DNA from: JAWKIW01 sp046331175 | Lineage (GTDB): Bacteria; Actinomycetota; Acidimicrobiia; Acidimicrobiales; Acidimicrobilacustridaceae | NCBI GenBank assembly: GCA_046331175.1 | Contig: JAXLRI010000023.1 | Span: 1-54,310, forward strand | Direction: 5' to 3' | Length of the DNA: 54,310 nucleotides | Shown here: piece after piece, positions 43,670-52,311 of the stretch | Position numbering within the stretch: position 1 is the first letter of the stretch | How the letters are laid out: every line of letters begins with the position of its first letter | Made by a program: the position numbers and the translations under genes | The notes under the pieces: generated by a model | The model's input: only the letters and a program-made list of their open reading frames with translations | What the model was told of the DNA's origin: nothing | Database searches by the model: none

Positions 43670-46102
43670 ATGGCTGACGCCGTTTCCGCGTCCGGCACCG
43701 TGCCGGGCACCGACAAGACCCTGACCCTCGAGACCGGCAAGCTGGCCGGCCAGGCCGACGGTGCGGTCACCGTCCGCATCGGCGACACCGTCGTGCTGGT
43801 CACCGCCACCGCCGCCAAGTCCGCCCGCGAGGGCGCCGACTTCTTCCCGCTCACCGTCGACCTCGAAGAGCGGATGTACGCCGCCGGCAAGATCCCCGGC
43901 TCGTTCTTCCGTCGCGAGGGCAAGGCCTCCGATCAGGCGATCCTGACCTGCCGCCTCACCGACCGCCCGCTGCGCCCGCTGTTCCCCGACGGCTTCCGCA
44001 ACGAGGTCCACATCGTCGGCACCGTCCTCGGCGCCGACATGGTCAACCCCCACGACGTGCCGGTCATCAACGGCGCCTCGGCGGCCCTGACCCTGTCGGG
44101 CATCCCGTTCGACGGTCCCATCGGCGCCGTGCGCGTGGCCTACTCGGCCGACGGTGACTGGATCCCCCACCCCACCTACGAGGAGGGCGAGGCGTCCACC
44201 TTCGAGCTGGTCGTGGCCGGCCGGGCGATCGACGGCGACGTCGCCATCGTGATGGTCGAGGCGGGTGGCACCGAGTCGTCGTGGAAGGCCTACGAGGCCG
44301 GCGCCCCGAAGGTCACCGAAGAGGTCATCGCCGAGGGCCTCGAGGCCGCCAAGGCCCACATCCAGCAGGTCATCGACCTCCAGCTCGAGCTCAAGGCCCA
44401 GGTGCCGCCGGCCGAGCCGATGGAGTACAGCGTGTCGGTCGACTACACGCCCGAGGTGTTCGCCGCGGTCGAGGAGGTCGCCCGCGACCGGGTCGTCCAG
44501 ACCCAGTCGATCGCCGACAAGCACGACCGCCAGGCCGCCGAGGACGAGCTCAAGGCCGCCGTGGTGGCCGAGCTGGCCGACCGCTTCGCCGAGGTCGACG
44601 GCGCCGACAAGCAGATCAAGGCCGCCCTGCGCTCGCTGACCAAGGCCGTGGTGCGCAAGCGCATCGTGACCGAGGGCATCCGCATCGACGGGCGTGGCCC
44701 CGCCGACATCCGCCCGCTGTCCTCCGAGGTCGGCGTGCTGCCGTCGGTGCACGGCTCGGGCCTGTTCCAGCGGGGCGAGACCCAGGTGCTGAACGTCTCC
44801 ACGCTGGGCATGCCTCGCATGGAGCAGATGCTCGACACCCTGGGCATCCACGACCGCAAGCGCTACCTGCACCACTACAACTTCCCGCCGTACTCGACCG
44901 GTGAGACCGGCTTCATGCGCGGCCCGAAGCGCCGCGAGATCGGCCACGGCGCCCTCGCCGAGCGGGCCCTCATCCCGGTGATCCCGCCGAGCGAGGAGTT
45001 CCCCTACACCATCCGGACCGTCTCCGACGTGCTGTCGTCGAACGGCTCCACCTCGATGGGCTCGGTGTGCGCGTCGACCCTGTCGCTGATGGACGCCGGC
45101 GTGCCCCTCAAGGCGCCGGTGGCCGGTATCGCCATGGGCCTGGTGTTCGCCGAGGGCGAGTACACGCCGCTGACCGACATCCTCGGTGCCGAGGACGCGT
45201 TCGGCGACATGGACTTCAAGGTCGCCGGCACCGCCGAGTTCGTGACGGCGCTGCAGCTCGACACCAAGATCGACGGCATCCCCGCCGACGTCCTGGCCAA
45301 GGCCCTCACCCAGGCCAAGGAAGCCCGGCTGAAGATCCTCGAGGTCATGGCCGGCGCCATCGACGCCCCGCGCGACGAGGTCGGCCCCAACGCTCCGAAG
45401 ATCGTCAGCTTCGAGATCCCGATCGACAAGATCGGCGAGGTCATCGGGCCGAAGGGCAAGGTCATCAACACCATCCAGCAGGAGACCGGCGCCGACATCT
45501 CCGTCGACGACGACGGCATGGTCGGCATCGTCAGCATCGGCTCGTCCGATCGCGGTGCGGTGGCCGAGGCCGAGCGCCAGATCCGGCTGATCATCAACCC
45601 GCCCACCGCCGAGGTCGGCCAGACCTACACCGGCCGGGTCGTGAACATCACCAAGTTCGGTGCGTTCGTGAACATCCTCCCGGGCCGCGACGGCCTGGTC
45701 CACATCTCCAAGCTGGGCGGCGGCAAGCGCATCGACCGCGTCGAAGACGTCGTCGACCTGGGTGACGAGATCGAGGTCCGCGTCGACGACGTCGACCCCA
45801 ACGGCAAGGTGTCGCTCAGCCCGGTCGGCGAGCTCGCCGGCTCCGAGGGCGGCAGCGGCGGCGGTGGTGGTGGCGGCGGCGACGATGCCGGCCACCGCGA
45901 CTACGTCTCGTTCGAGGACGCCTTCGACTCCGAGCTGCGCGAGGAGTTCGGCGACCTCGGCCCGGCCGAGGTCGGAGGTGGCGGCGGCGGCGGCGGTGGC
46001 CGCGGCGGCGACCGACGGGGTGGCGGTGGCGGTGGCCGCGGCGGCCGTGGCGGTGGTCGTGGCGGTGGCCGCGGTGGCCGTGGCGGTGGTCGCCGCGACT
46101 GA
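43670..46102 (+). CDS. pnp: Polyribonucleotide nucleotidyltransferase (PNPase) with RGG-type tail
   Basis: PNPase, 810 residues, 3'-5' phosphorolytic exoribonuclease. Two RNase PH-like domains (first: GDTVVLVTATAA, RMYAAGKIPGSFFRREGK; second: IDGRGPADIRPLSSEVGVLPSVHGSGLFQRGETQVL and the catalytic region DILGAEDAFGDMDFKVAGT), a helical linker, a KH domain (IDKIGEVIGPKGKVINTIQQETGADI) and an S1 domain (YTGRVVNITKFGAFVNILPGRDGLVHISKL). The S1 is followed by about 90 residues of poly-Gly, an acidic patch and a terminal Arg/Gly run resembling an RGG box, an unusual feature not found in E. coli PNPase. ATG at 43670 with AGAGGAG site. Confidence 0.96.
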   Translation: MADAVSASGTVPGTDKTLTLETGKLAGQADGAVTVRIGDTVVLVTATAAKSAREGADFFPLTVDLEERMYAAGKIPGSFFRREGKASDQAILTCRLTDRPLRPLFPDGFRNEVHIVGTVLGADMVNPHDVPVINGASAALTLSGIPFDGPIGAVRVAYSADGDWIPHPTYEEGEASTFELVVAGRAIDGDVAIVMVEAGGTESSWKAYEAGAPKVTEEVIAEGLEAAKAHIQQVIDLQLELKAQVPPAEPMEYSVSVDYTPEVFAAVEEVARDRVVQTQSIADKHDRQAAEDELKAAVVAELADRFAEVDGADKQIKAALRSLTKAVVRKRIVTEGIRIDGRGPADIRPLSSEVGVLPSVHGSGLFQRGETQVLNVSTLGMPRMEQMLDTLGIHDRKRYLHHYNFPPYSTGETGFMRGPKRREIGHGALAERALIPVIPPSEEFPYTIRTVSDVLSSNGSTSMGSVCASTLSLMDAGVPLKAPVAGIAMGLVFAEGEYTPLTDILGAEDAFGDMDFKVAGTAEFVTALQLDTKIDGIPADVLAKALTQAKEARLKILEVMAGAIDAPRDEVGPNAPKIVSFEIPIDKIGEVIGPKGKVINTIQQETGADISVDDDGMVGIVSIGSSDRGAVAEAERQIRLIINPPTAEVGQTYTGRVVNITKFGAFVNILPGRDGLVHISKLGGGKRIDRVEDVVDLGDEIEVRVDDVDPNGKVSLSPVGELAGSEGGSGGGGGGGGDDAGHRDYVSFEDAFDSELREEFGDLGPAEVGGGGGGGGGRGGDRRGGGGGGRGGRGGGRGGGRGGRGGGRRD

Positions 46103-46135
46103 GCGGCGGCCATCCGTGCCCACCCCGACGAGCGC

Positions 46136-47428
46136 GTGACCGACCGGGTCACCACCCCCGGCCCCGAGCCGGGCATCGCCAAGACCCTTCTGCCCGGTGG
46201 CATCCGGGTGGTGACCGAGCGCGTCCCCGGGGCGCTGTCGGTCTGCCTGGGGGTCTGGGTCGGGGTGGGTTCGCGCGACGAGCCGGCCGAGCTTGCCGGC
46301 GCGTCGCACTTCCTCGAGCACCTGCTGTTCAAGGGGACCGAGGCCCGCACCGCACGCGACATCGCCCGGGCCGTCGACGCCGTCGGCGGCGAGATGAACG
46401 CCTTCACCGGCCGCGAGCACACCGCGTACTACACGCGGCTGCCCGCGGCCGAGGTCGGCCTCGGGCTCGACCTGCTCACCGACGTCCTCACGGCGCCCGC
46501 GCTGCGGCCCCGGGAGATCGACTCCGAGCGGGAGGTGATCCTCGAAGAGCTCCTGCTGGCCGAGGACACCCCCGACGACCTCGTGCACACCGCGCTCTAC
46601 GACGAGCTGTTCCCCGGCCACCCGTTGGGGCGCGAGACGCTGGGCAGCGAGGAGTCCATCGAGGCCATGGGCCGCGACGAGATCGCCGCCTTCTTCGAGC
46701 GCCACTACCGCCGGGCCAACCTCGTCGTCGCCGGGGCCGGCGACCTCGACCACGACCGGGTCGTCGACGCGGTCGAGGCCCGCTTCGGCGACCGCCCCGC
46801 CGGCGAGCACCCCCGTCGCTCGGCTCCACCGGAGGCCGTCGCCGGGTTGCGCGTCCTCCGGCGGCCCACCGAGCAGGTGCACGTGGCCGTCGGCTGGCGC
46901 GGCCTCGACCACCACGACGACGACCGCTACGCGCTGCAGGTCCTCAACGAGGTCCTCGGCGGCGGCCCGTCCAGCCGTCTCTTCCAGGAGGTCCGCGAGG
47001 AGCGGGGGCTCGCCTACAGCGTCTACTCCTCGCCGTCGGCCTACTCCGACACCGGCTCGCTGGTGGCCTACGCCGGCACCGTGCCCGGTCGTGTCGACGA
47101 GCTGCTCGGGGTGTTCGACGAGGTCGTCGCGTCGCTCGTCGCCGACGGCATCGACGACGAGGAGCACGCCATCGCGGTCGGCTGCCTCACCGGCTCGCTC
47201 GTCCTCGGCCTCGAGGACAGCGCCAGCCGGATGGCGCGGCTCGGCACCGGCGAGACCGTCCGCGGCGAGGTGGTCGGCATCCAGGCGCACCTCGACCGAC
47301 TGCGGTCCGTCACCGTCGACGACGTCGCCCGTGTGGCGCGCCGGGTCCTCGACGGTCCTCGCACCGTGGCGGTGGTGGGACCCTTCGACGAGGGCGACGG
47401 GCGCTTCGCCGACTTCGCCGATCGCTGA
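46136..47428 (+). CDS. M16 family zinc metallopeptidase
   Basis: M16 (pitrilysin/processing-peptidase-like) peptidase, 430 residues. The inverted zinc motif is HFLEH (58-62), with the downstream Glu in SEREVILEEL (about 133-141). The second, inactive-type half begins near residue 235 (EQVHVAVGWRGLDHHDDDRYALQVLNEVLGGGPSSRLFQEVREERGLAYSVYS), the PepR/YmxG pattern. It lies directly after pnp, as in many Gram-positive bacteria, and before dapB. GTG start at 46136. Substrates are unknown. Confidence 0.92.
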   Translation: MTDRVTTPGPEPGIAKTLLPGGIRVVTERVPGALSVCLGVWVGVGSRDEPAELAGASHFLEHLLFKGTEARTARDIARAVDAVGGEMNAFTGREHTAYYTRLPAAEVGLGLDLLTDVLTAPALRPREIDSEREVILEELLLAEDTPDDLVHTALYDELFPGHPLGRETLGSEESIEAMGRDEIAAFFERHYRRANLVVAGAGDLDHDRVVDAVEARFGDRPAGEHPRRSAPPEAVAGLRVLRRPTEQVHVAVGWRGLDHHDDDRYALQVLNEVLGGGPSSRLFQEVREERGLAYSVYSSPSAYSDTGSLVAYAGTVPGRVDELLGVFDEVVASLVADGIDDEEHAIAVGCLTGSLVLGLEDSASRMARLGTGETVRGEVVGIQAHLDRLRSVTVDDVARVARRVLDGPRTVAVVGPFDEGDGRFADFADR

Positions 47429-47498
47429 CCGGCCGCGTGCGGCGGAGCGACGTCGCCCGAGCGACGATCTGCCGGGAGATCGGCCGTCGCACCGCCAC

Positions 47499-47504
47499 TA
47501 GGGT
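47499..47504 (+). promoter_or_regulatory. -10 element, leaderless start of dapB
   Basis: TAGGGT, 6 nt before the ATG at 47511; no Shine-Dalgarno. Confidence 0.5.
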
Positions 47505-47510
47505 TGCCCC

Positions 47511-48299
47511 ATGGCACTGCGTGTTGGCGTGTTCGGAGCGGGTGGTCGCATGGGCTCGACGGTGTGCGGCGCCGTCGCCGACGACCCCGATCTCGAGCTG
47601 GTCGCCGCCGTCGACCCGTTCCACTCGGGGCTCGACCTGCGGCAGGTGACCGGCATCGACCTCCCCCTGCAGATCGCCGCCGGGCCCGAGGCCTTCGTGC
47701 ACGCCGGGGTCGAGGTGGTCGTCGACTTCACCCGCCTCGACGCCGCCCGCGAGAACATGGCGTGGCTGGCCAAGCACGGGATCCACGCCGTCGTGGGCAC
47801 CACCGGGTTCACCGACGACGACTACCGCTCCGCCGAGGCCGCCTTCACGTCGAGCAACTGCATCATCGCTCCCAACTTCGCCATCGGCGCGGTGCTGATG
47901 ATGCGGTTCGCCGAGCTGGCGGCGCCCTACTTCGACACCGCCGAGGTGATCGAGCTCCACCACGACAACAAGATCGACGCACCGTCCGGGACGGCCATGC
48001 ACACGGTCCGCCGGATGGAGGCCGCGTCGCCCGAGTGGGCTCCAGACCCCACCACGCACGAGCTGGTCGGGGGCGCCCGTGGCGGTGCCAGCGCCACCGG
48101 CATCCGCGTCCACTCGGTGCGCCTGCGCGGGCTCGTCGCCCACCAGGAGGTCCTGCTCGGGACCACCGGGCAGACCCTGACCGTCCGCCACGACAGCTAC
48201 GACCGGTCGTCGTTCATGCCCGGCGTCCTGCTCGCGGTCAAGGCCGTGCCCTCCCGACCCGGGGTCACGGTCGGCCTCGAGGCGATCCTCGACCTCTGA
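47511..48299 (+). CDS. dapB: 4-hydroxy-tetrahydrodipicolinate reductase
   Basis: DapB, 262 residues, of the lysine/diaminopimelate pathway. The N-terminal NAD(P)H fold starts LRVGVFGAGGRMGSTVCGAV; VVVDFTRLDAARENMAWL and VVGTTGFTDDDY follow; the catalytic motif is VIELHHDNKIDAPSGTA (His-His and Lys), and the end matches the family: FMPGVLLAVKAVPSRPGVTVGLEAIL. Acts in the cytosol to supply meso-DAP for peptidoglycan. It converges with the SDR gene. Confidence 0.96.
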   Translation: MALRVGVFGAGGRMGSTVCGAVADDPDLELVAAVDPFHSGLDLRQVTGIDLPLQIAAGPEAFVHAGVEVVVDFTRLDAARENMAWLAKHGIHAVVGTTGFTDDDYRSAEAAFTSSNCIIAPNFAIGAVLMMRFAELAAPYFDTAEVIELHHDNKIDAPSGTAMHTVRRMEAASPEWAPDPTTHELVGGARGGASATGIRVHSVRLRGLVAHQEVLLGTTGQTLTVRHDSYDRSSFMPGVLLAVKAVPSRPGVTVGLEAILDL

Positions 48300-48312
48300 T
48301 CCGGAGGCCGGT

Positions 48313-48330
48313 CGCCACCGGTGCGTGGCG
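48313..48330. terminator. Terminator between dapB and SDR gene
   Basis: 6-bp perfect stem (48313-48318 with 48325-48330) with a 6-nt loop in the 41-bp gap between convergent stops. Confidence 0.35.
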
Positions 48331-48340
48331 GAGGCGGGCG

Positions 48341-49087
48341 TCAGGCCTCGTCGACGGGGCGGCGGTGGACCTGCTTGGCGCCGGCCTGGTCGCGGGCCAT
48401 CACGACGAGGGCGTCGATGTTGACGTGGGTGGGCCGGGTGGCGACGAAGGTGACGCACTCGGCGACGTCGTCGGCGGTGAGCGGCGTGACGCCCTCGTAG
48501 ACCTTGGCCGCCCGGTCGGCGTCACCCCCGAAGCGGACCACGGAGAACTCGGTCTCGACCATGCCGGGGTCGACCTCGCTCACCCGGATCGGCCGACCCA
48601 GCAGCTCCTGGCGCAGCACCGACATCACGGCCCGCACGCCGAACTTGGCGGCGTTGTAGCCGGCCCCACCGGGGTAGGGCTCGTGGGCGGCGATCGAGCC
48701 GATGGTGATGACGTGGCCGTCGCCGCTGGCCTCGAGCTGGGGGAGCAGGGCCTTGGTGACCCGAGCGGCGCCGAGGACGTTGGCCTCGAACATCCAGCGC
48801 CAGGCCTCCTCGTCGAGGTCGGCCACGGGGTCGAGGCCGAGGGCGCCGCCCGCGTTGTTCACGAGCACCGAGCAGGTGTCGACCTGCTCGGCGAAGGCCG
48901 TCACGCTGTCGGCGTCGGTCACGTCGAGGGGCAGGGCGCGGGCCCCGATGGGCTCGGCGACCTCGCGGAGCCGCTCGAGGCGGCGGGCGCCGACGACGAC
49001 CTCGAAGCCGGCGGCCGCGAGGTGGCGGGCGGTGGCGGCCCCGATGCCGGAGCTGGCGCCGGTGACGACGGCGGTCCTGGTGGTCAC
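48341..49087 (-). CDS. SDR family oxidoreductase
   Basis: Short-chain dehydrogenase/reductase, 248 residues. Cofactor motif TAVVTGASSGIGAATARHL (TGxxxGIG), LVNNAGGALG (NNAG), the Ser of ITIGSIAAHEPYPG and the YxxxK pair in GGAGYNAAKFGV. ALVVMARDQAGAKQVHR near the end fits the YdfG/serine-3-dehydrogenase-like subgroup. Probable NADP(H) preference from GARRLERL after strand 2. Substrate unknown. GTG start 6 nt after a minus-strand TAGGGT that overlaps the stop of the upstream gene. Confidence 0.9.
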   Translation of the reverse strand: MTTRTAVVTGASSGIGAATARHLAAAGFEVVVGARRLERLREVAEPIGARALPLDVTDADSVTAFAEQVDTCSVLVNNAGGALGLDPVADLDEEAWRWMFEANVLGAARVTKALLPQLEASGDGHVITIGSIAAHEPYPGGAGYNAAKFGVRAVMSVLRQELLGRPIRVSEVDPGMVETEFSVVRFGGDADRAAKVYEGVTPLTADDVAECVTFVATRPTHVNIDALVVMARDQAGAKQVHRRPVDEA

Positions 49088-49093
49088 CGGCGC

Positions 49094-49099
49094 ACCCTA
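49094..49099 (-). promoter_or_regulatory. -10 element, leaderless start of SDR gene
   Basis: TAGGGT on the minus strand, 6 nt before the GTG at 49087 and overlapping the stop codon of the upstream gene. Confidence 0.45.
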
Positions 49100-49969
49100 C
49101 CGGTCGGGTGGGTCGGGCTCTGCCGTCGCGTCGCGGGCGTCGCCCGCCTCGGGCTCGACGATGACCTGGTCGGGGGCGCCGTGGTTGTGGTGCTCGGGGT
49201 CGACCCGCTCCTCGCGCTCCTCCTCGAGCTCGGCCTCCAGCTCGAGCAGCTGCTCGATCTCCCCGCCGCCGCGGCGCCACTCGGTCCACACCACCAGCAC
49301 GACCGAGCCGATGCTGAGCACCAGCAGGTAGGGGCGGTAGGTGGTGATGAGGTCGAGCAGCCAGTCGACGGCGCCCTCGAAGGTCTGGCCGGCGACCCGC
49401 ATCAGCCACAGGCGGCCGATGGTGCCCGCCAGGTTGGTGAGCGCGAAGGGGATGATCGGCATGCCCGCCGAGCCCGCCAGGAGGCACACCGCGTTGTTGG
49501 GCATGATGAACACGAGCGGGTACCGCGCCTTGTCGAACCAGGTCTCGAGGCGCCGCATCACGAGACCGATGGTGGGCGTCCGCCGCTCCATCCACCCGAC
49601 GGCCCGGTCGCCGTACAGCAGGCCGAGGGCGTAGAAGAACGGGTCGGGCAGCAGCAGCCGGACGAGCCCGATGCCGTAGTACACGGGTGCGTCGAGCTGG
49701 TTGGTCGTGAGCACCAGGTAGCGGTTCGTGCTGTTCAGGACGAGCAGCAGCGCCGGGTTCTCGGTGACGAGCTTCGGCGACAGGGCGTCACCGACGCGCC
49801 CGGCGATGACCATGGCCACGAGGGGCACCACGATGAGCGGGAGCGTCGACCGGCGGTCGACGGCGGCCCGATGGGCGTGCGCCTCGTCGGTCGGGACCTC
49901 GCCCTCCGGTGCAGCCGGGGTGGCGGGGTCGTCGGCGCGGGGCCCGGTCGCGTCGTCGTCGTCGTCCAT
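49097..49969 (-). CDS. VTT/DedA-like membrane protein
   Basis: A 290-residue membrane protein. An acidic N-terminus (MDDDDDATGPRADD...) precedes hydrophobic helices (LPLIVVPLVAMVIAG, APVYYGIGLVRLLLPDPFFYALGLLYG). The region RRTPTIGLVMRRLETWFDKARYPLVFIMPNNAVCLLAGSAGMPIIPFALTNLAGTIGRLWL has the layout of the VTT (SNARE-associated/DedA) domain. A last helix (YLLVLSIGSVVLVVW) is followed by a Glu-rich coiled coil (EIEQLLELEAELEEEREERVDPEHH) and an acidic tail. Lipid scrambling or transport is known for relatives and is only inferred here. The ATG at 49969 is chosen because the acidic head starts there; the frame is open upstream into the divergent interval. Confidence 0.72.
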   Translation of the reverse strand: MDDDDDATGPRADDPATPAAPEGEVPTDEAHAHRAAVDRRSTLPLIVVPLVAMVIAGRVGDALSPKLVTENPALLLVLNSTNRYLVLTTNQLDAPVYYGIGLVRLLLPDPFFYALGLLYGDRAVGWMERRTPTIGLVMRRLETWFDKARYPLVFIMPNNAVCLLAGSAGMPIIPFALTNLAGTIGRLWLMRVAGQTFEGAVDWLLDLITTYRPYLLVLSIGSVVLVVWTEWRRGGGEIEQLLELEAELEEEREERVDPEHHNHGAPDQVIVEPEAGDARDATAEPDPPDR

Positions 49970-50173
49970 GGTGCGATGGGCCGTCGCCCGGCCCGCCGCA
50001 TCCTCGCACCTCCCCGGTGCCGGCGGCGGGTCGAGCGGAGCACGGCTGGTCACACCGACGCGACGAGCCTGGTGGTGGTCGTGGTGCGCGAGGGCGACGA
50101 GCCCGCTACCAGCCCGGCGGCGGGACCGCGCTGCTCCCGCCGTCGAGCGGTCGGGGCCGTCCGGCGCCTGGCC

Positions 50174-50179
50174 TACGCT
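50174..50179 (+). promoter_or_regulatory. -10 candidate for the PKS-like gene
   Basis: TACGCT, 33 nt before the ATG at 50213; unlike most single genes here, this one also has a strong ribosome-binding site (AAGGGGAGG). The 243-bp divergent interval 49970-50212 otherwise shows nothing clear. Confidence 0.35.
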
Positions 50180-50212
50180 GCGGCCGGCGGCCGGATGATC
50201 GAAGGGGAGGCC

Positions 50213-51295
50213 ATGAGCGGGTCCAGCCACCGCGACAGCGCTGCGGCCCGCCCCGTCGTGGCCGGCGTGGCGTCGGCCCTGCCGCCGCCGGTGGCCCAGG
50301 GCGACGTCGCGGCCATGGCCGAGCGACTCCACCCCGGCCTGGCGTCCTCCCGCCTGCGGGCGATGTTCGCCAACGCGGCCATCGACACCCGGCACCTGGC
50401 CCTGCCCCTCGATGCCTACGCCGAACCCCGGTCGCTCGGCGAGCGGTCAGCGCTGGCCCTGCGGCTGGGCGTCGACCTCTCCACGCGCGCCGCCGAGCGT
50501 GCGCTGGGCGCCGCCGGTGTGGCCGCCGCCGACGTCGAGACGCTCGTGTTCGTCAGCTCCACCGTCGTGCGCTCGCCCGAGGCGGGCACCGACCTCGTCG
50601 ACGGGTTGCGGCTCCGCCCGACCGTGCGCCGGGTGCCGCTGGTGGGCATGGCCTCGCTCGGTGGGGCGGCAGGGGTGGGCCTGGCCGCCGACCTGGTGCG
50701 GGCCGGGTCGGGTCCCGTGCTGGTCGTCGCCGCCGAGATGAACTCGCTGACCGCGACGGCCGGCGACCTCAGCCCCGAGGCGGTCGCCATCCTCACGCTG
50801 TTCTCCGACGGGGCCGCCGCCGTGGTGGTCGCCCCCGAGTCCGATGGTGGTCCCCGGCCCCGCCTCGAGGTCGTGGGGTACCACTCCACCCTGGTGCCCG
50901 ACAGCCTCGACGTCATGGGCTTCGCCATGGGCGACGACGGGCTGCGCTGGCACCTGTCGTCCCGCGTCCCCGAGGTCGCCGCCGCCACGGTGCGGCCGGC
51001 GGTCGAGGCGGCGGTGGCGTCGGTGGGGTGGTCCCTCGACGACCTGCGCCACGTGCTCCTGCACCCTGGCGGGGCCAAGGTGCTCGACGCCGTGGTCGAC
51101 GCCCTCGGCCTGCCGGCCGACGCCTTGCGCTGGTCGCGGCGCCGGCTGGCCGCCCACGGCAACCTGTCGAGCGTCACGCTGCTGACGGTCCTCGAGGACT
51201 TCCTCGGCGACGAGCCGACCCCCGGTCGCGGCATCGCCACCGCCATGGGCCCCGGCTTCGGCTACGAGAGCCTGCTCGTCGAGCTGGCCGGCTGA
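50213..51295 (+). CDS. Type III polyketide synthase-like (chalcone/stilbene synthase family) with Ser at the catalytic Cys position
   Basis: A 360-residue thiolase-fold protein of the chalcone/stilbene synthase family. N-terminal half: VVAGVASALPPPVAQGDVAAM, FANAAIDTRHLALPL and LVFVSSTVVRSPEAGTDLVDGLRL. The nucleophile region, usually GxGCxGG, reads VGMASLGGAAG, placing Ser148 where Cys is expected. The other two catalytic residues are kept: His284 in LLHPGGAKVLD and Asn317 in HGNLSS. The C-terminal GPGFGYESLLVEL is typical. With Ser instead of Cys, normal thioester loading is doubtful; an acyltransferase, hydrolase or non-catalytic role is possible. No accessory PKS genes are adjacent. Confidence 0.8.
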   Translation: MSGSSHRDSAAARPVVAGVASALPPPVAQGDVAAMAERLHPGLASSRLRAMFANAAIDTRHLALPLDAYAEPRSLGERSALALRLGVDLSTRAAERALGAAGVAAADVETLVFVSSTVVRSPEAGTDLVDGLRLRPTVRRVPLVGMASLGGAAGVGLAADLVRAGSGPVLVVAAEMNSLTATAGDLSPEAVAILTLFSDGAAAVVVAPESDGGPRPRLEVVGYHSTLVPDSLDVMGFAMGDDGLRWHLSSRVPEVAAATVRPAVEAAVASVGWSLDDLRHVLLHPGGAKVLDAVVDALGLPADALRWSRRRLAAHGNLSSVTLLTVLEDFLGDEPTPGRGIATAMGPGFGYESLLVELAG

Positions 51296-51399
51296 TCCGC
51301 CGGCCGGCGGTGGTCTGCGTGCGGGGGGTGCGGGCGGTGGTGCCCCGGCAGCCCAGCGGCCCGGCCCTGGGCGAGTGGGGCAGGGGAGGACCCGGGGCC

Positions 51400-51405
51400 T
51401 AGCCT
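51400..51405 (+). promoter_or_regulatory. -10 element, leaderless start of SURF1 gene
   Basis: TAGCCT, 9 nt before the ATG at 51415. Confidence 0.4.
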
Positions 51406-51414
51406 GGCTGGGCG

Positions 51415-52311
51415 ATGGCCGCTCCGAGGTACGACTACTCCTTCGCCCGGCGGCCGGCCTGGATCGCCTCCCACGTCTTCGTGCTGGTGTGCGTCCTCGT
51501 CTTCGTCCGACTGGGCCTGTGGCAGCTCGACCGGCTGCACGGCCGGCGCGAGGCCAACGCGCTCATCGAGGCCCGCATGGACGCCACCCCCGAGCCGTTC
51601 GGCCAGGTGGTCCCGCCGGGGACCAGCGCCGATGGGGCCCGCGACGCGACCTTCCGCACCGTGACGATCACCGGGGCCTATCGCGCCGACCAGCAGGTCC
51701 TCGTGCGCAACCGCACCAATCAGGGGGGCCCGGGCTTCTGGGTCATCACCCCGCTGACGGCCGCCGACGGCGCCACCGTCGCCGTCAACCGCGGGTGGGT
51801 CCCGCTGCCGATGGGCGAGGCCACCGACGTCGGTCCGTACGCGCCACCGTCGGGCGCCGTCACCGTCACCGGTCTGGTGCGCGACAGCGAGCGGCGCGAG
51901 GGCCTCGGGGTGGCCGACCCCGACCAGGGCAACCTGCCGGTGCTGTCGCGGGTCGACGTCGAGCGCCTCGGCCAGCAGGTCCCCGAGGCGCTCGCCCCGG
52001 TGTGGGTCCAGCTGACGACCCAGGACCCGGCCCAGCCGGCCGGCGTGCCCGTGCCCATCGATCGTCCCGTCCTCGACGACGGCCCCCACCTGAACTACAC
52101 GGGCCAGTGGTTCATCTTCGCCACCCTCACGGTCATCGTGTACCCGCTGCTGCTGCGTCGGGTGGCCCGCAACAAGGCGGGTCAGGCGGCGGCCGCCGGT
52201 CCTCCCGACGGCGCCGACCCCGGCGGGACCGACGGCGTCGACGGCCGTGGTGGGGAGCCCGACGACCACGGCGCCGGTCCCGGTCCCGTGGTGCCGGCGG
52301 CCACGCGATGA
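51415..52311 (+). CDS. SURF1 family protein
   Basis: SURF1/Shy1-family membrane protein, 298 residues, involved in cytochrome c oxidase (heme a) assembly in relatives. Layout is two transmembrane helices flanking an extracytoplasmic domain: helix 1 ASHVFVLVCVLVFVRLGLWQLDRL (with the family GxWQxxR-like pattern), FRTVTITGAYRADQQVLVRNRTNQGGPGFWVITPL, VAVNRGWVPLP, HLNYTGQWFIFATLTVIVYPLLLRRVAR (helix 2). The last ~45 residues are Gly/Asp/Pro-rich. The stop overlaps the TetR start (ATGA). No oxidase genes are in the window. Confidence 0.9.
   Translation: MAAPRYDYSFARRPAWIASHVFVLVCVLVFVRLGLWQLDRLHGRREANALIEARMDATPEPFGQVVPPGTSADGARDATFRTVTITGAYRADQQVLVRNRTNQGGPGFWVITPLTAADGATVAVNRGWVPLPMGEATDVGPYAPPSGAVTVTGLVRDSERREGLGVADPDQGNLPVLSRVDVERLGQQVPEALAPVWVQLTTQDPAQPAGVPVPIDRPVLDDGPHLNYTGQWFIFATLTVIVYPLLLRRVARNKAGQAAAAGPPDGADPGGTDGVDGRGGEPDDHGAGPGPVVPAATR

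Noticed and set aside
43370..47290. A 1306-codon open frame on the minus strand opposite pnp and the M16 gene
   Set aside because: High GC content removes stop codons from antisense frames; the translation is low-complexity (for example long Ala/Thr runs opposite Gly codons) and the plus strand encodes clear pnp.
49970..50212. An upstream extension of the VTT-protein gene into the divergent interval
   Set aside because: The frame is open, but it overlaps the promoter and leader of the PKS-like gene and encodes Arg/Gly-rich sequence; the acidic MDDDDD start is more natural.
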